A stretch of DNA of 35,479 nucleotides. Source: Candidatus Latescibacterota bacterium (GTDB taxonomy: Bacteria; Latescibacterota; UBA2968; GCA-2709665). Below are positions 10,512-17,788 of the stretch, piece by piece (position 1 is the first letter of the stretch; every line of letters starts with the position of its first letter). A program made the translations under genes and the position numbers. The notes beneath the pieces were generated by a model. That model did not search any database, was not told where the DNA came from, and was given only the letters and a program-made list of their open reading frames with translations. The DNA lies in the NCBI GenBank assembly GCA_012271065.1, contig JAAXHE010000351.1:19164-54642 (forward strand), in the 5' to 3' direction.

Positions 10512-10812
10512 TGCAGGCCTCCATTCTTGTTTGCAGGGATTCTGCGGCCAATTTCACCGTACCGGCTCAGGTTCAATTCCTTTATTTCCACTGATCGCCT
10601 AATACTCCGCCGGGCTGCGGCTTCCCGCGAATCGTTCGTATGCGGCGAATACCAGACGCGCTGTCACGCCGGATGTGTCGCAATGTTCGTGCCAGAATGA
10701 TGTGCAAGTCAGGAATCAGGGCAAAACACTTCCGGTTGAATAAAATCCGTTCATCGAGTATCTTTGCGGATCGCCCGTACGCCCTTTTACATCCCGTCCG
10801 GAGGATCGCCGG
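10512..10812. other. Divergent intergenic region between clpB and the SDR gene
   Basis: A 301-base stretch without a supportable gene. It must carry the clpB promoter on the minus side, but I could not pick out a convincing one. The plus side holds an FCB-like promoter, listed separately. No CIRCE inverted repeat, tRNA or riboswitch-like structure was recognised. Confidence 0.6.
10736..10766 (+). promoter_or_regulatory. FCB-type promoter for the SDR gene
   Basis: TTG at 10736-10738, a 20-base spacer, then TATCTTTG at 10759-10766. This is an exact match to the TTG-N(about 20)-TAnnTTTG pattern described for Bacteroidetes sigma-A promoters. Transcription would start near 10771, giving a leader of about 40 bases with GGAGG 8 bases before the ATG at 10813. 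Confidence 0.6.
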
Positions 10813-11658
10813 ATGAAAATCGACTCAGACGCCCTTTCGGTTTTCGCACCCGATCTCTTTGCCGGAAAAACCGCGCTCGTAACCGGCGGCGGCCGGGGAA
10901 TCGGCAAACGGATCGCCCTCGCGTTCGCCAGGCTGGGAGCGCAGGTTGTAATCGCCGGTCGTAACGCCGAAACGCTCGTGTCCACGTCCGGAGAGATTTC
11001 GGACATCGGCGCCCGATGTCTTGCCCTGACAGTCAATATCCGGGAAGTCGAACAGGTTGAAGACCTTGTCTCGAAGGCGCTGTCCGAATTCGGTGGCATC
11101 GACTTCCTGGTCAACAACGCTGGCGGACAATTCCCGGCACGACCCTCGGAAATCACCGACGGGGGCTGGCGTGCGGTCGTGGACCTGAATCTCAACGGGA
11201 CATGGAATGTGTGCAGCCGCGTCGGTCCATTCATGGCCTCGAACGGCTACGGATCCATCGTCAACATCGTTCACGTTTATGCGCTTGAACGGGGCGCGCC
11301 GCCATTTGCACATTCCGGCGCCGCGCGGGCGGGCTTGGTCAACCTGACCAAATCCCTGGCCTACCATTATGCCCATAACAAGGTACGGGTCAACGCACTC
11401 GCTCCAGGTTTTGTGGCCACCACCGGACTGCGGGAGCACGAATTCAAACCCCTCCAGAGGGAAGACTTCGAGTCAACGGCGCTCACCGATGTCCCCGCCG
11501 GCCGGTTCGCCGAGCCGGACGAGGTCGCAGCGATCACGCTATTCCTCTGTTCTCCGGCAGCGGCATACATCACGGGTACGACGATTGTCGCCGACGGCGC
11601 GCTGTCCCTGGGCAACTGGACACCCTGGATGGATCCGGAACCGTCACGGAATATCTGA
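10813..11658 (+). CDS. SDR-family oxidoreductase related to enoyl-/dienoyl-CoA reductases
   Basis: A 281-residue Rossmann-fold short-chain dehydrogenase. The cofactor motif TGGGRGIG is at 24-31, NNAGG at 101-105 and the C-terminal ITGTTIVADGALSLG is typical. Instead of the classical YxxxK catalytic pair, the active-site helix reads HSGAARAGLVNLTKSLA: Ser168 replaces Tyr and Arg172 replaces Lys. From memory, mammalian peroxisomal trans-2-enoyl-CoA reductase (PECR) has the same HSGAARAG segment, so this is probably a PECR/DECR-like subgroup and not a dead enzyme. The likely reaction is NADPH-dependent reduction of an unsaturated acyl-CoA or similar substrate, but this is inference. The gene is monocistronic, with a good ribosome-binding site, its own promoter and a strong terminator directly after the stop codon. 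Confidence 0.88.
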   Translation: MKIDSDALSVFAPDLFAGKTALVTGGGRGIGKRIALAFARLGAQVVIAGRNAETLVSTSGEISDIGARCLALTVNIREVEQVEDLVSKALSEFGGIDFLVNNAGGQFPARPSEITDGGWRAVVDLNLNGTWNVCSRVGPFMASNGYGSIVNIVHVYALERGAPPFAHSGAARAGLVNLTKSLAYHYAHNKVRVNALAPGFVATTGLREHEFKPLQREDFESTALTDVPAGRFAEPDEVAAITLFLCSPAAAYITGTTIVADGALSLGNWTPWMDPEPSRNI

Positions 11659-11660
11659 AA

Positions 11661-11698
11661 AAAGAGAGGCCGGGAGTTTCCCGGCCTCTCTTTTTTTT
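11661..11698 (+). terminator. Strong bidirectional intrinsic terminator
   Basis: The stem AAAGAGAGGCCGGG (11661-11674) pairs with CCCGGCCTCTCTTT (11680-11693) around a 5-base loop, followed by a run of T to 11698. It ends the SDR transcript 3 bases after the stop codon. The A run on the left side means it can also terminate minus-strand transcripts arriving from the sugar-isomerase gene. Confidence 0.93.
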
Positions 11699-11740
11699 CG
11701 TTCTCCGCGGTTTGATTATTCGTATCCGAGACAGCCATGT

Positions 11741-11800
11741 ATATGCCAATTTGGCATATGCCTTGACGCCATTCCGGCATTTTATGCTATATTGGCATTA
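11741..11800 (+). promoter_or_regulatory. Orphan promoter flanked by two operator-like dyads
   Basis: A perfect 19-base dyad ATATGCCAATTTGGCATAT lies at 11741-11759. A degenerate second copy (13 of 19 positions by my count) lies at 11782-11800. Between and overlapping them is a promoter-like arrangement on the plus strand: TTGACG at 11763-11768 and TATATTGG at 11788-11795, preceded by TGC. The dyad centres are 41 bases apart, about four helical turns. The site lies between two convergent genes, and no ORF of recognisable quality follows on the plus strand. Any transcript would run antisense into the sugar-isomerase gene. Confidence 0.5.
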
Positions 11801-11844
11801 TTCTTCTTGCGGCGTGGATTCCGGCTCGACCCGACCTTCCCGAC

Positions 11845-12651
11845 TCAATACCCGATTCGCCGCAAAAATGCGTACGTCCTCGCACTTCGCCTGGCTTCAC
11901 TGACGGGGTCGTCGGCGCCCGGAACGGGATTACCCGGGCAGCTCGTTACCCAACGGGAGAAGCCGATCTCCACCAGCGCGCTTCGAATATCCTCGAAGTC
12001 CAGGTCCGTCCCGTCGCCTACATCGCACCAGACCGGATCGTATCGACCGCCTTCATCCCGTGAGCTGGACGTGTAATCCTGAAGGTGGAGGTAATTCAGC
12101 CGGCTCTTGAAGTCACGTATCGAATCGGCCGGATCGTAGCCCCAGAGCCTGGCGTGGGACACATCGATACAAAGCTTCGCCTTACGAAGCCGTCCAGAGT
12201 AGAACTTCCAATCCGCTGCGGAATCCACGAGCGTATTGGTGTGAATATGGTAGCTGATCTCCAGCCCCAGCGTCTCCGCGTATTCCGCCCATGCTTCCGC
12301 ACCCTCGGCGGCAGCGGTCAGGTCGTCCGCGTTCACGGGCCGACCGGCCGGCTTCGCGCCGCTCATGTACATGAAGCAGTCGGCCCCCGCTTCCGCGGCG
12401 TACTCCATCCGACGGCGGTTACGCTCCACGTGCGCCCGATCCCGTACGTCCGGCGATCCGGCGGCGGTATATACCGCCATCGGCAAACCGGCGTTTTTAC
12501 ACACACGTCGCAGCCGGGAGGGGCTCCCCAGCCATTCCGGAGACATCCTTCCCTCCCAGCCGTCCCACCCCGCCTTTTTCAACTCCTCCAGCGCCGGTTC
12601 CAGGTCCGGCTCCTGCCATCGGAGTGTACTGTATCCCAGCTTGAATTCCAT
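11845..12651 (-). CDS. Sugar phosphate isomerase/epimerase-like TIM barrel
   Basis: A 268-residue protein of the xylose-isomerase-like TIM barrel (AP endonuclease 2) superfamily, whose members isomerise or epimerise sugars and inositols or cleave DNA. Visible landmarks: GWDGWEGR (a first metal-ligand glutamate), LEISYHIHTNT, KLCIDVSHARLWG (Asp and His), YLHLQDYTSS and VGDGTDLDFEDI. The last strand, which normally carries a glutamate ligand (a pattern like W-x-T-V-E-x-D), reads RWVTSCPGNP, so that ligand appears to be missing. The gene starts 39 bases after the CehA/McbA-like gene and is probably co-transcribed with it. A GGGGG stretch precedes the ATG. A DNA-repair role is unlikely given the context. 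Substrate unknown. Confidence 0.8.
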   Translation of the reverse strand: MEFKLGYSTLRWQEPDLEPALEELKKAGWDGWEGRMSPEWLGSPSRLRRVCKNAGLPMAVYTAAGSPDVRDRAHVERNRRRMEYAAEAGADCFMYMSGAKPAGRPVNADDLTAAAEGAEAWAEYAETLGLEISYHIHTNTLVDSAADWKFYSGRLRKAKLCIDVSHARLWGYDPADSIRDFKSRLNYLHLQDYTSSSRDEGGRYDPVWCDVGDGTDLDFEDIRSALVEIGFSRWVTSCPGNPVPGADDPVSEARRSARTYAFLRRIGY

Positions 12652-12690
12652 AGTTCCCCCTGTCTTCTTTCGGTCAGAAGCGGTGTGAAT

Positions 12691-15183
12691 TCAGGGCGCC
12701 CGCCGGCTCAACTCCTCGCAGGCCCGCCGAAACAGCGCGATCAGTCGCGCACGCGCATTCTCGTCACGGAACACGCCGATGTTCTCCGCCCATGCGATGC
12801 CGCCTTCCATATGGGTCAACAGATATTCTCCGTCGGCGGGTTCGAACGCGCATCGATTCCCCACGTCGATGTAGACCGGCGACGAATGGGCCATCACCGG
12901 GCCGGCGTCCGTTGCGAATTCGCCCCAGCAACGGGCCGCCACCCAGCAGGACTTTTCAACGCTCAGTTCCTGCTGCAGCGTCACCGTCCTGCCGTCTCCG
13001 GCCGCCAGCTGTCTGGCGGCCCGTTCCCCGTTCACGATCAATTCCACAGCGGTCAACGGCCACACGCTCTCCGCGGTGGCGACCACGTCCAGCGTCCCGC
13101 CGTTCCCCGGCAGCGCGATCTCGCCGCCCATCGGCGTTCCCTCGACGCGCAGATCGATCATCGCCCCGGTACTGGCGAATGTCGTGCCATTTTTTACAGC
13201 TTTACACCAATTATCAAATGTAAACTCCTCTCCACGTGTAAGTTTAGCATAGGTCCGCGAACCCCCAAGAATGCGTTCGTTCGACATCTTGTCCGTCCCG
13301 CCGACGATGGGAAGCTTCTGACCCGTGTTCAGCCACCGGTAGTACCCGCGCTCTCCGGCGCCGATCTGTTCGCCCTTCCAGATCCAGCACATCTCCGCGG
13401 CATCGGCCTGGCCCAGCACGATATTTGCTGCATTCTCGAAATCGGGCGTGGGCATATGCGGCATAATCACCAGTCCCCCCTGCTCCCGGCAGGCTTCCGC
13501 CCAATCCGCCATCAGGACCTGGACCTCGCCTCCGATCCAATCCTCCTGCGGCCCACCGGTACACATTGGCGCCACCATTTCCTTCAGACCCAGCAGGCTG
13601 ATGTGCCCCAACACGTGCTGCCGGTTTTCCTGGCTCACCCAGATCTTGTGAAATTCGCTGCTGGTTGGCGCGAGGCCGCCCGTAAACTCCTCCCAGCTGG
13701 TAAACAGCCGGCCCCACTGGCTGGCGAGCAGGTTCACGACGTTCAGGTCTTCACCCGCCGCCTCGAGATGGGCCGATTGAGACGACAGAAAATGCACGTG
13801 CGTGTCCCCGGAGTAGAACCCCCGGTCTTTCATGTCGAATGCCCGCTCAACCTCCAGCGTCAGATTCCGCTGTCCGGGCTTCACTTCGACAAGCTTCCGT
13901 AACGGGACATACTCGAACCCTCGCGCCACTTCCACGTAGACCGGCCCCACCGGCAGTTCGACCTGACAGGTACCTTCAATATAGGCGTACGGCGTCCCGT
14001 GTACCTTGCAGTCGCCGCCCGTGTCCTCGAACCAGGCCGTATTCACGTCTGCCTGATGGCCGTGCGGCGCGAAATAGGCGCCGTGGGGAGACCGGAAATG
14101 TATCCTGCATCCCACCGGCCGGCCGGCGGCGGCGTCATTCACCCTGACATGCACCCACTGCCTGCCCGCGGGCGCGATCAGGGCCACGCGCGTTGCGCCG
14201 CGCTGCACCGTCTTCTCTTTCAAAACGTCTCCCCATCGGAACGCCTCGCTGGCGTCTCCGCACCGGATGTTCAGCCGCCCTTCCCGCGAGCCATGGACTT
14301 CCAGATAGCGCCCCTCCTGAAACACCTGTCCGCCTGAACCCCATCCCGCGTTTTCCGACTCGATGAAATCCGCACCGGGCACATAGAGCCGGTCCTGCCG
14401 CGCGATCACGCCTCGATCCATGTCGACCGCAATCTCCTCCCGGCTTCCGGTCGAAACCGCAACCTCGCTGCGCGGATGCCACACGAGCGGGTCGCTCTCC
14501 TCGTGGCAGAGCGTGATTCCGCCCAGGGCGACCGCGGCCCCGGCCGACGCCGATACCTCAATTTTCGTGATGGACGCTTCGGGATGCGGATTGACCCAGT
14601 CGTACAGCCACCAACCCGTCAAATCGCTGCTTTCCGACCGGACGCCCACCTGTGCCGCGCCGTACGGAACGGACCGGTCGTCCAACCCCACCGGGAGAAA
14701 CTCGCGGCAATTCCGGCAGAGAAAGGGATGGTGCCCCCACGGCACAAACAGGTCGTGAATCTGGAAACGCCGTCTCAACGTCTGCGCGACGTCGATTCCT
14801 GTGTCGTATCGGAGCCGGTATTGTCCGACGACTTCCCCGGTGCCTTCAAGACTCGTTTCAGCGCAGCTGACCGGCGTACAGACGTGCGCGAACAACACCC
14901 GGCGCGCCTTCCGGCCTACCTCAATGGACACGGAACCTGCGCCCTCCTTGCCCGCGTGCCCCGAAACCACGATAAACGAAGGTCCGCCGGATCTCTTGTC
15001 ACGTTCCGCAAGCGCGAAGGGAATCCCCCAGAACCGGCAGTTTCCCCCCGGGAGCCGGTTCAGCCCGCTCAATGCAGGCGTTCCCGGCGCGGCCGGCCAG
15101 AGGTAACCGCCCGTTGTCTCGACATTTTCGGGTCCGCAATTCAGATAGACGTTCAGATCCAGCGGTTCAAATACGTCCGACAT
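12691..15183 (-). CDS. CehA/McbA-like metallohydrolase, large two-part protein (copy 1)
   Basis: An 830-residue protein. The N-terminal half (about 1-430) is beta-rich and unrecognised. The C-terminal half is a PHP-like metallohydrolase domain with GDTHVHFLS near 460, EDLNVVNLLASQWG, ENRQHVLGHISLLG, IMPHMPTPDFENAAN and VGGTDKMSNERILGG near 629. The HxH, the later histidines and the GGTD aspartate are the expected metal ligands. CehA, the name-giving carbaryl hydrolase, cleaves a carbamate ester; this protein's own substrate is unknown. The start at 15183 is favoured by GGAG upstream and because the paralogue at 17789-20290 begins with the same E-P-L-N/D-L segment; an ATG at 15213 is possible. 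No clear signal peptide. The sugar-isomerase-like gene follows in the same transcript. Confidence 0.82.
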   Translation of the reverse strand: MSDVFEPLDLNVYLNCGPENVETTGGYLWPAAPGTPALSGLNRLPGGNCRFWGIPFALAERDKRSGGPSFIVVSGHAGKEGAGSVSIEVGRKARRVLFAHVCTPVSCAETSLEGTGEVVGQYRLRYDTGIDVAQTLRRRFQIHDLFVPWGHHPFLCRNCREFLPVGLDDRSVPYGAAQVGVRSESSDLTGWWLYDWVNPHPEASITKIEVSASAGAAVALGGITLCHEESDPLVWHPRSEVAVSTGSREEIAVDMDRGVIARQDRLYVPGADFIESENAGWGSGGQVFQEGRYLEVHGSREGRLNIRCGDASEAFRWGDVLKEKTVQRGATRVALIAPAGRQWVHVRVNDAAAGRPVGCRIHFRSPHGAYFAPHGHQADVNTAWFEDTGGDCKVHGTPYAYIEGTCQVELPVGPVYVEVARGFEYVPLRKLVEVKPGQRNLTLEVERAFDMKDRGFYSGDTHVHFLSSQSAHLEAAGEDLNVVNLLASQWGRLFTSWEEFTGGLAPTSSEFHKIWVSQENRQHVLGHISLLGLKEMVAPMCTGGPQEDWIGGEVQVLMADWAEACREQGGLVIMPHMPTPDFENAANIVLGQADAAEMCWIWKGEQIGAGERGYYRWLNTGQKLPIVGGTDKMSNERILGGSRTYAKLTRGEEFTFDNWCKAVKNGTTFASTGAMIDLRVEGTPMGGEIALPGNGGTLDVVATAESVWPLTAVELIVNGERAARQLAAGDGRTVTLQQELSVEKSCWVAARCWGEFATDAGPVMAHSSPVYIDVGNRCAFEPADGEYLLTHMEGGIAWAENIGVFRDENARARLIALFRRACEELSRRAP

Positions 15184-15346
15184 ACGCAATTCGCTCCAAT
15201 CTTGTGACATCATTCTGAAATCTATTGACGGTTGACGGCTTTCTCCGTACTCTCAATCGGCCGTCGAATCACGTACACGACGCATTTCGGCGTCCGACCG
15301 ACGGGGGAGCGGAGCCGGTCTGCCGCATAGTACAGGAGTAAAGGAT

Positions 15347-16087
15347 ATGATTATCGACAGTCACGTACACCTCAGGCACGGCAACGCCGAGCGGACGGAA
15401 TACACAGCCCGCCAGATCGTTGAATCCATGGACGGGGCAGGCGTGGAGAAGTCCGTCGTCTTCGCCATCTGCACCACCGCGTTCGACGCCATTTCGCGGG
15501 CTCGAACCGCGCACGAGACGTATCCCGAGCGCCTCATACCGTACGCATACGCGCTGCCCAACGCCGAACGGTCCATTATCGGATGCATTGAAGAGGCCGT
15601 CACGGGCCTGGACTTCAAGGGAATCAAGATACACGCCGGCGAATGCACCCTCGCTGAATACGTGACGGACCCGATACTCAAACTTGCCGGCGACCACGGC
15701 ATCCCCTGCCTCATCGACTTCATCGGCCGTCACGCCGACCTCGAACGCATGGCCCGCGCCTTTCCGGACACCCCGATCATCGTCGCACACATGGGCCGGT
15801 ACCTGTGCACGGACCGTGGGCTCATCGACCGGTTTGTCGGCATCGCGGAAGCGTACGGTAACGTCTATATGGACATCAGCGGCGTGGTTGTAATATGGAA
15901 AATCCGCGAGGCCGTTGAACGGCTGGGACCTGAACGCATCATCTGGGGCACAGACGGCCCCTATCCCACGCCCGACCTGGCAACGTATATCCGGACGGAT
16001 CTCGCAAAGGTCCGCGCTTCCGGCGTTTCAGGGCCCGATCTTTCCTCTATTCTTGGCGGAAACATCGCACGCCTGCTGGCGCTCTGA
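15347..16087 (+). CDS. Amidohydrolase-family metal-dependent hydrolase
   Basis: A 246-residue amidohydrolase_2-type TIM-barrel enzyme with an intact metal site. MIIDSHVHL supplies His6 and His8, GIKIHAGE a lysine/histidine strand, IIVAHMGRY a histidine and IIWGTDGPYPTPD the terminal aspartate. The C-terminal ILGGNIARLLAL is the family's usual ending. Enzymes of this group decarboxylate aromatic acids or hydrolyse lactones and amides. GGAG lies 11 bases before the ATG. It is divergent from the CehA/McbA-like gene across about 160 bases, so the two may share control. A TTGACGG motif occurs twice in tandem in that gap, but no firm promoter could be assigned. No terminator was seen after it. Confidence 0.86.
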   Translation: MIIDSHVHLRHGNAERTEYTARQIVESMDGAGVEKSVVFAICTTAFDAISRARTAHETYPERLIPYAYALPNAERSIIGCIEEAVTGLDFKGIKIHAGECTLAEYVTDPILKLAGDHGIPCLIDFIGRHADLERMARAFPDTPIIVAHMGRYLCTDRGLIDRFVGIAEAYGNVYMDISGVVVIWKIREAVERLGPERIIWGTDGPYPTPDLATYIRTDLAKVRASGVSGPDLSSILGGNIARLLAL

Positions 16088-16260
16088 TGCAAGATCCGTG
16101 CGTCGAATGGACTTTCAAATATTATCATACTTACGGGTTACATACGACATTGGTGCTGGAAGTCGGGCGTCGGACCAGAAAGAAAACGGGGCGCCGGTGC
16201 GATTCCGGCCGCAGGCGTTCACGTGCAGCTCCCGCATCACCGAACCCCGACAATCGGCAA
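16088..16260. other. Non-coding stretch upstream of the asd regulatory leader
   Basis: The first part of a 578-base gap between the amidohydrolase and asd. Short reading frames cross it but have no convincing start sites or familiar protein features. I see no structure here; the remainder of the gap is the promoter, lysine riboswitch and terminator listed separately. Confidence 0.5.
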
Positions 16261-16277
16261 GTTGACAACACTTTTTC

Positions 16278-16305
16278 TTGACAAAAATCCGCGTTTATAT
16301 ATTTT
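16278..16305 (+). promoter_or_regulatory. asd: Probable promoter of the lysine-riboswitch/asd transcript
   Basis: TTGACA at 16278-16283, with TATATTTT at 16298-16305, lies just before the riboswitch in an AT-rich island that stands out from GC-rich surroundings. TTG to TA spacing is 17 bases, at the short end for the TAnnTTTG type. A second TTGACA occurs at 16262-16267. Transcription would begin close to position 16311, directly before stem P1. Confidence 0.55.
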
Positions 16306-16314
16306 TCTTGCGCT

Positions 16315-16497
16315 GCAAGGGTAGAGGCGCGGGTTTGCATCAGTAACCGGCAGTGGACGGCGGACCCAGAACTGCCGGATGAAAGGGCGAACCTGCCGAA
16401 GCCCGAGACTCCCGCCGCCGGGATGAACGGGCTGGGCTGCTGGATAAGATCCAGCGGACTGTCACGGGAAACAGCGTCCCGTGGAGCGCTCTCTTGC
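16315..16497 (+). promoter_or_regulatory. Lysine riboswitch (L box) controlling asd
   Basis: A complete lysine aptamer. P1 pairs GCAAGGG (16315-16321) with CTCTTGC (16491-16497). P2 pairs GGTTTGC (16332-16338) with GCGAACC (16387-16393). The inner P2 hairpin is CCGGCAGT (16347-16354) with ACTGCCGG (16371-16378). P3 pairs AGCCCG (16400-16405) with CGGGCT (16428-16433). P4 pairs 16439-16445 with 16449-16455. P5 pairs CACGGGA (16463-16469) with TCCCGTG (16477-16483). Conserved junction sequences are in place: AGAGG at 16323-16327, AGTA at 16342-16345, GAAAGGG at 16381-16387 and GCCGAAG at 16395-16401. L-lysine binding is expected to lower expression of asd, an early step of the lysine/DAP branch. 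Confidence 0.95.
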
Positions 16498-16519
16498 GAC
16501 GTGGCGCGGATTTGTCGTA

Positions 16520-16559
16520 GCCGGCGATGTCTCTACCCTTGGACATGCCGGCTGTTTTT
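16520..16559 (+). terminator. Regulated intrinsic terminator of the lysine riboswitch
   Basis: GCCGGC (16520-16525) and ATGTC (16527-16531) pair with GACAT (16542-16546) and GCCGGC (16547-16552), with one bulged G and a 10-base loop, followed by TGTTTTT. It begins 23 bases after P1 and lies about 105 bases before the asd start, so the switch most likely acts by transcription attenuation. TGCGAC near 16495-16500 can pair with GTCGTA at 16514-16519 and may take part in the alternative fold. Confidence 0.88.
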
Positions 16560-16665
16560 GTGCCGCCAGTCGATGTAACGCATCGTGCCGCGGGTCTCCG
16601 GAACGACGAAATCGCCGGATCGCGGACGGGCTGTCGAAAACCCTCATTAACGGAAGGAGTGGCAA

Positions 16666-17748
16666 ATGAAAAAACTCAAAGCCGGGGTTCTGGGCGCGAC
16701 CGGCATGGTCGGTCAGCGCTTCGTTTCACTCCTGGAAGACCATCCCTGGTTCGAGGTCGCGGTGGTGGCGGCCAGCCCCCGGTCTGCGGGGAAGCCGTAC
16801 CGCGACGCGGTCGCGGGCCGCTGGACCGTTGCCTCGGATGTTCCGGCGGATATCGCCGAACTGACGGTCAGAAACGTGAACGAAGTCGAATCGATTGCCG
16901 GCGAGGTCGATTTTGTCTGTTCGGCGCTGGATATGGAAAAAGAGGACATCCGTAAGCTTGAAGACGCCTATGCCCTGCGGGAAACGCCGGTGGCGTCCAA
17001 CAACTCCGCCCATCGGTGGACGCCCGACGTGCCGATGCTCATTCCCGAGATCAACGCGGGTCACGTGGCCATCATCGGGGCGCAGCGCAGGCGCCTGGGC
17101 ACCCGCTCCGGTTTCGTCGCCGTCAAGCCCAACTGCTCGATACAGCCTTACGTCCCCGCATTTGAGGCGCTGGCTGATTTCGGACCGCAGAGCGCATCCG
17201 TATGCACCTACCAGGCCATTTCCGGCGCCGGCAAGACCTTTCAGTCGTGGCCGGAAATGGAGGACAACATTATCCCGTTCATCGGAGGCGAAGAGGAAAA
17301 GAGCGCGATGGAACCGTTGAAGATCTGGGGCGAGATTCACAACGGTGAAATCCGAAACGCCAGCGGACCGGCGATTTCAGCGCAGTGTATACGGGTGCCC
17401 GTCAGCGACGGACACATGGCCGCCACGTCGGTGTCGTTTGAACGGAAGCCTTCCCGGGAACAGGTCATCGATTCCTGGCGAAACTTCCAGGGGGATCCGA
17501 AGGCGGCAAGCCTGCCTTCTTCGCCCAAACCGTTCCTGACGTATTTCGACGAAGAAGACCGGCCGCAGACCCGGTTGGACCGGGACGCGGGGAACGGCAT
17601 GGGCGTAACGCTTGGCAGGCTGCGCGACGACAATCTGTTCGACTACAGATTCATCGCCCTGAGCCACAACACCGTTCGAGGGGCTGCGGGCGGCGCCATT
17701 CTCATGGCCGAACTGCTTGCGGCCGAAGGATATCTGCAGGCCAAATAG
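16666..17748 (+). CDS. asd: Aspartate-semialdehyde dehydrogenase (archaeal/fungal-type)
   Basis: A 360-residue enzyme that reduces beta-aspartyl phosphate to aspartate semialdehyde with NADPH, the shared step toward lysine, DAP, methionine and threonine. The nucleotide-binding start VLGATGMVGQRF is at 8-19. The catalytic cysteine is Cys157 in KPNCSIQ, substrate-binding residues follow in YQAISGAGKTFQSWPEM, and the catalytic histidine is His250 in VPVSDGHMAATSV. The sequence resembles the long archaeal/fungal class more than the E. coli enzyme. GGAAGGAG precedes the ATG. Expression is controlled by the lysine riboswitch directly upstream. The gene is monocistronic; downstream is a 7-bp GC-rich hairpin without a U tract, then the convergent CehA/McbA-like gene. 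Confidence 0.95.
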   Translation: MKKLKAGVLGATGMVGQRFVSLLEDHPWFEVAVVAASPRSAGKPYRDAVAGRWTVASDVPADIAELTVRNVNEVESIAGEVDFVCSALDMEKEDIRKLEDAYALRETPVASNNSAHRWTPDVPMLIPEINAGHVAIIGAQRRRLGTRSGFVAVKPNCSIQPYVPAFEALADFGPQSASVCTYQAISGAGKTFQSWPEMEDNIIPFIGGEEEKSAMEPLKIWGEIHNGEIRNASGPAISAQCIRVPVSDGHMAATSVSFERKPSREQVIDSWRNFQGDPKAASLPSSPKPFLTYFDEEDRPQTRLDRDAGNGMGVTLGRLRDDNLFDYRFIALSHNTVRGAAGGAILMAELLAAEGYLQAK

Positions 17749-17765
17749 CCCAATCCCAACGCCTT

Positions 17766-17782
17766 GTCGGCGGTTCGCCGGC
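17766..17782. terminator. GC-rich hairpin between convergent asd and the second CehA/McbA-like gene
   Basis: GTCGGCG (17766-17772) pairs with CGCCGGC (17776-17782) around a 3-base loop, with one G-U pair. It lies in the 40-base gap between two convergent stop codons and could end transcription in both directions, but no T run follows on either strand, so the call is tentative. Confidence 0.35.
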
Positions 17783-17788
17783 AGCCTT

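Noticed and set aside
10512..10812. Search for a CIRCE or heat-shock promoter before clpB
   Set aside because: No inverted repeat of the CIRCE type and no convincing sigma-32-like pair was visible.
11712..11903. A 63-codon plus-strand frame across the orphan promoter
   Set aside because: It starts with TTG without a ribosome-binding site, overlaps the sugar-isomerase gene on the other strand, and contains the promoter and dyads inside its frame.
12085..13902. A 605-codon plus-strand frame opposite the sugar isomerase and CehA/McbA-like genes
   Set aside because: It spans two well-supported minus-strand genes and their gap, has no recognisable domain, and reflects codon bias only.
15229..15246. 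Tandem TTGACGG repeat in the divergent gap before the amidohydrolase
   Set aside because: It could be a -35 element or binding site, but no matching downstream element was found on either strand.
16087..16281. A 64-codon frame between the amidohydrolase and asd
   Set aside because: No convincing start or protein features, and it runs into the asd promoter region.
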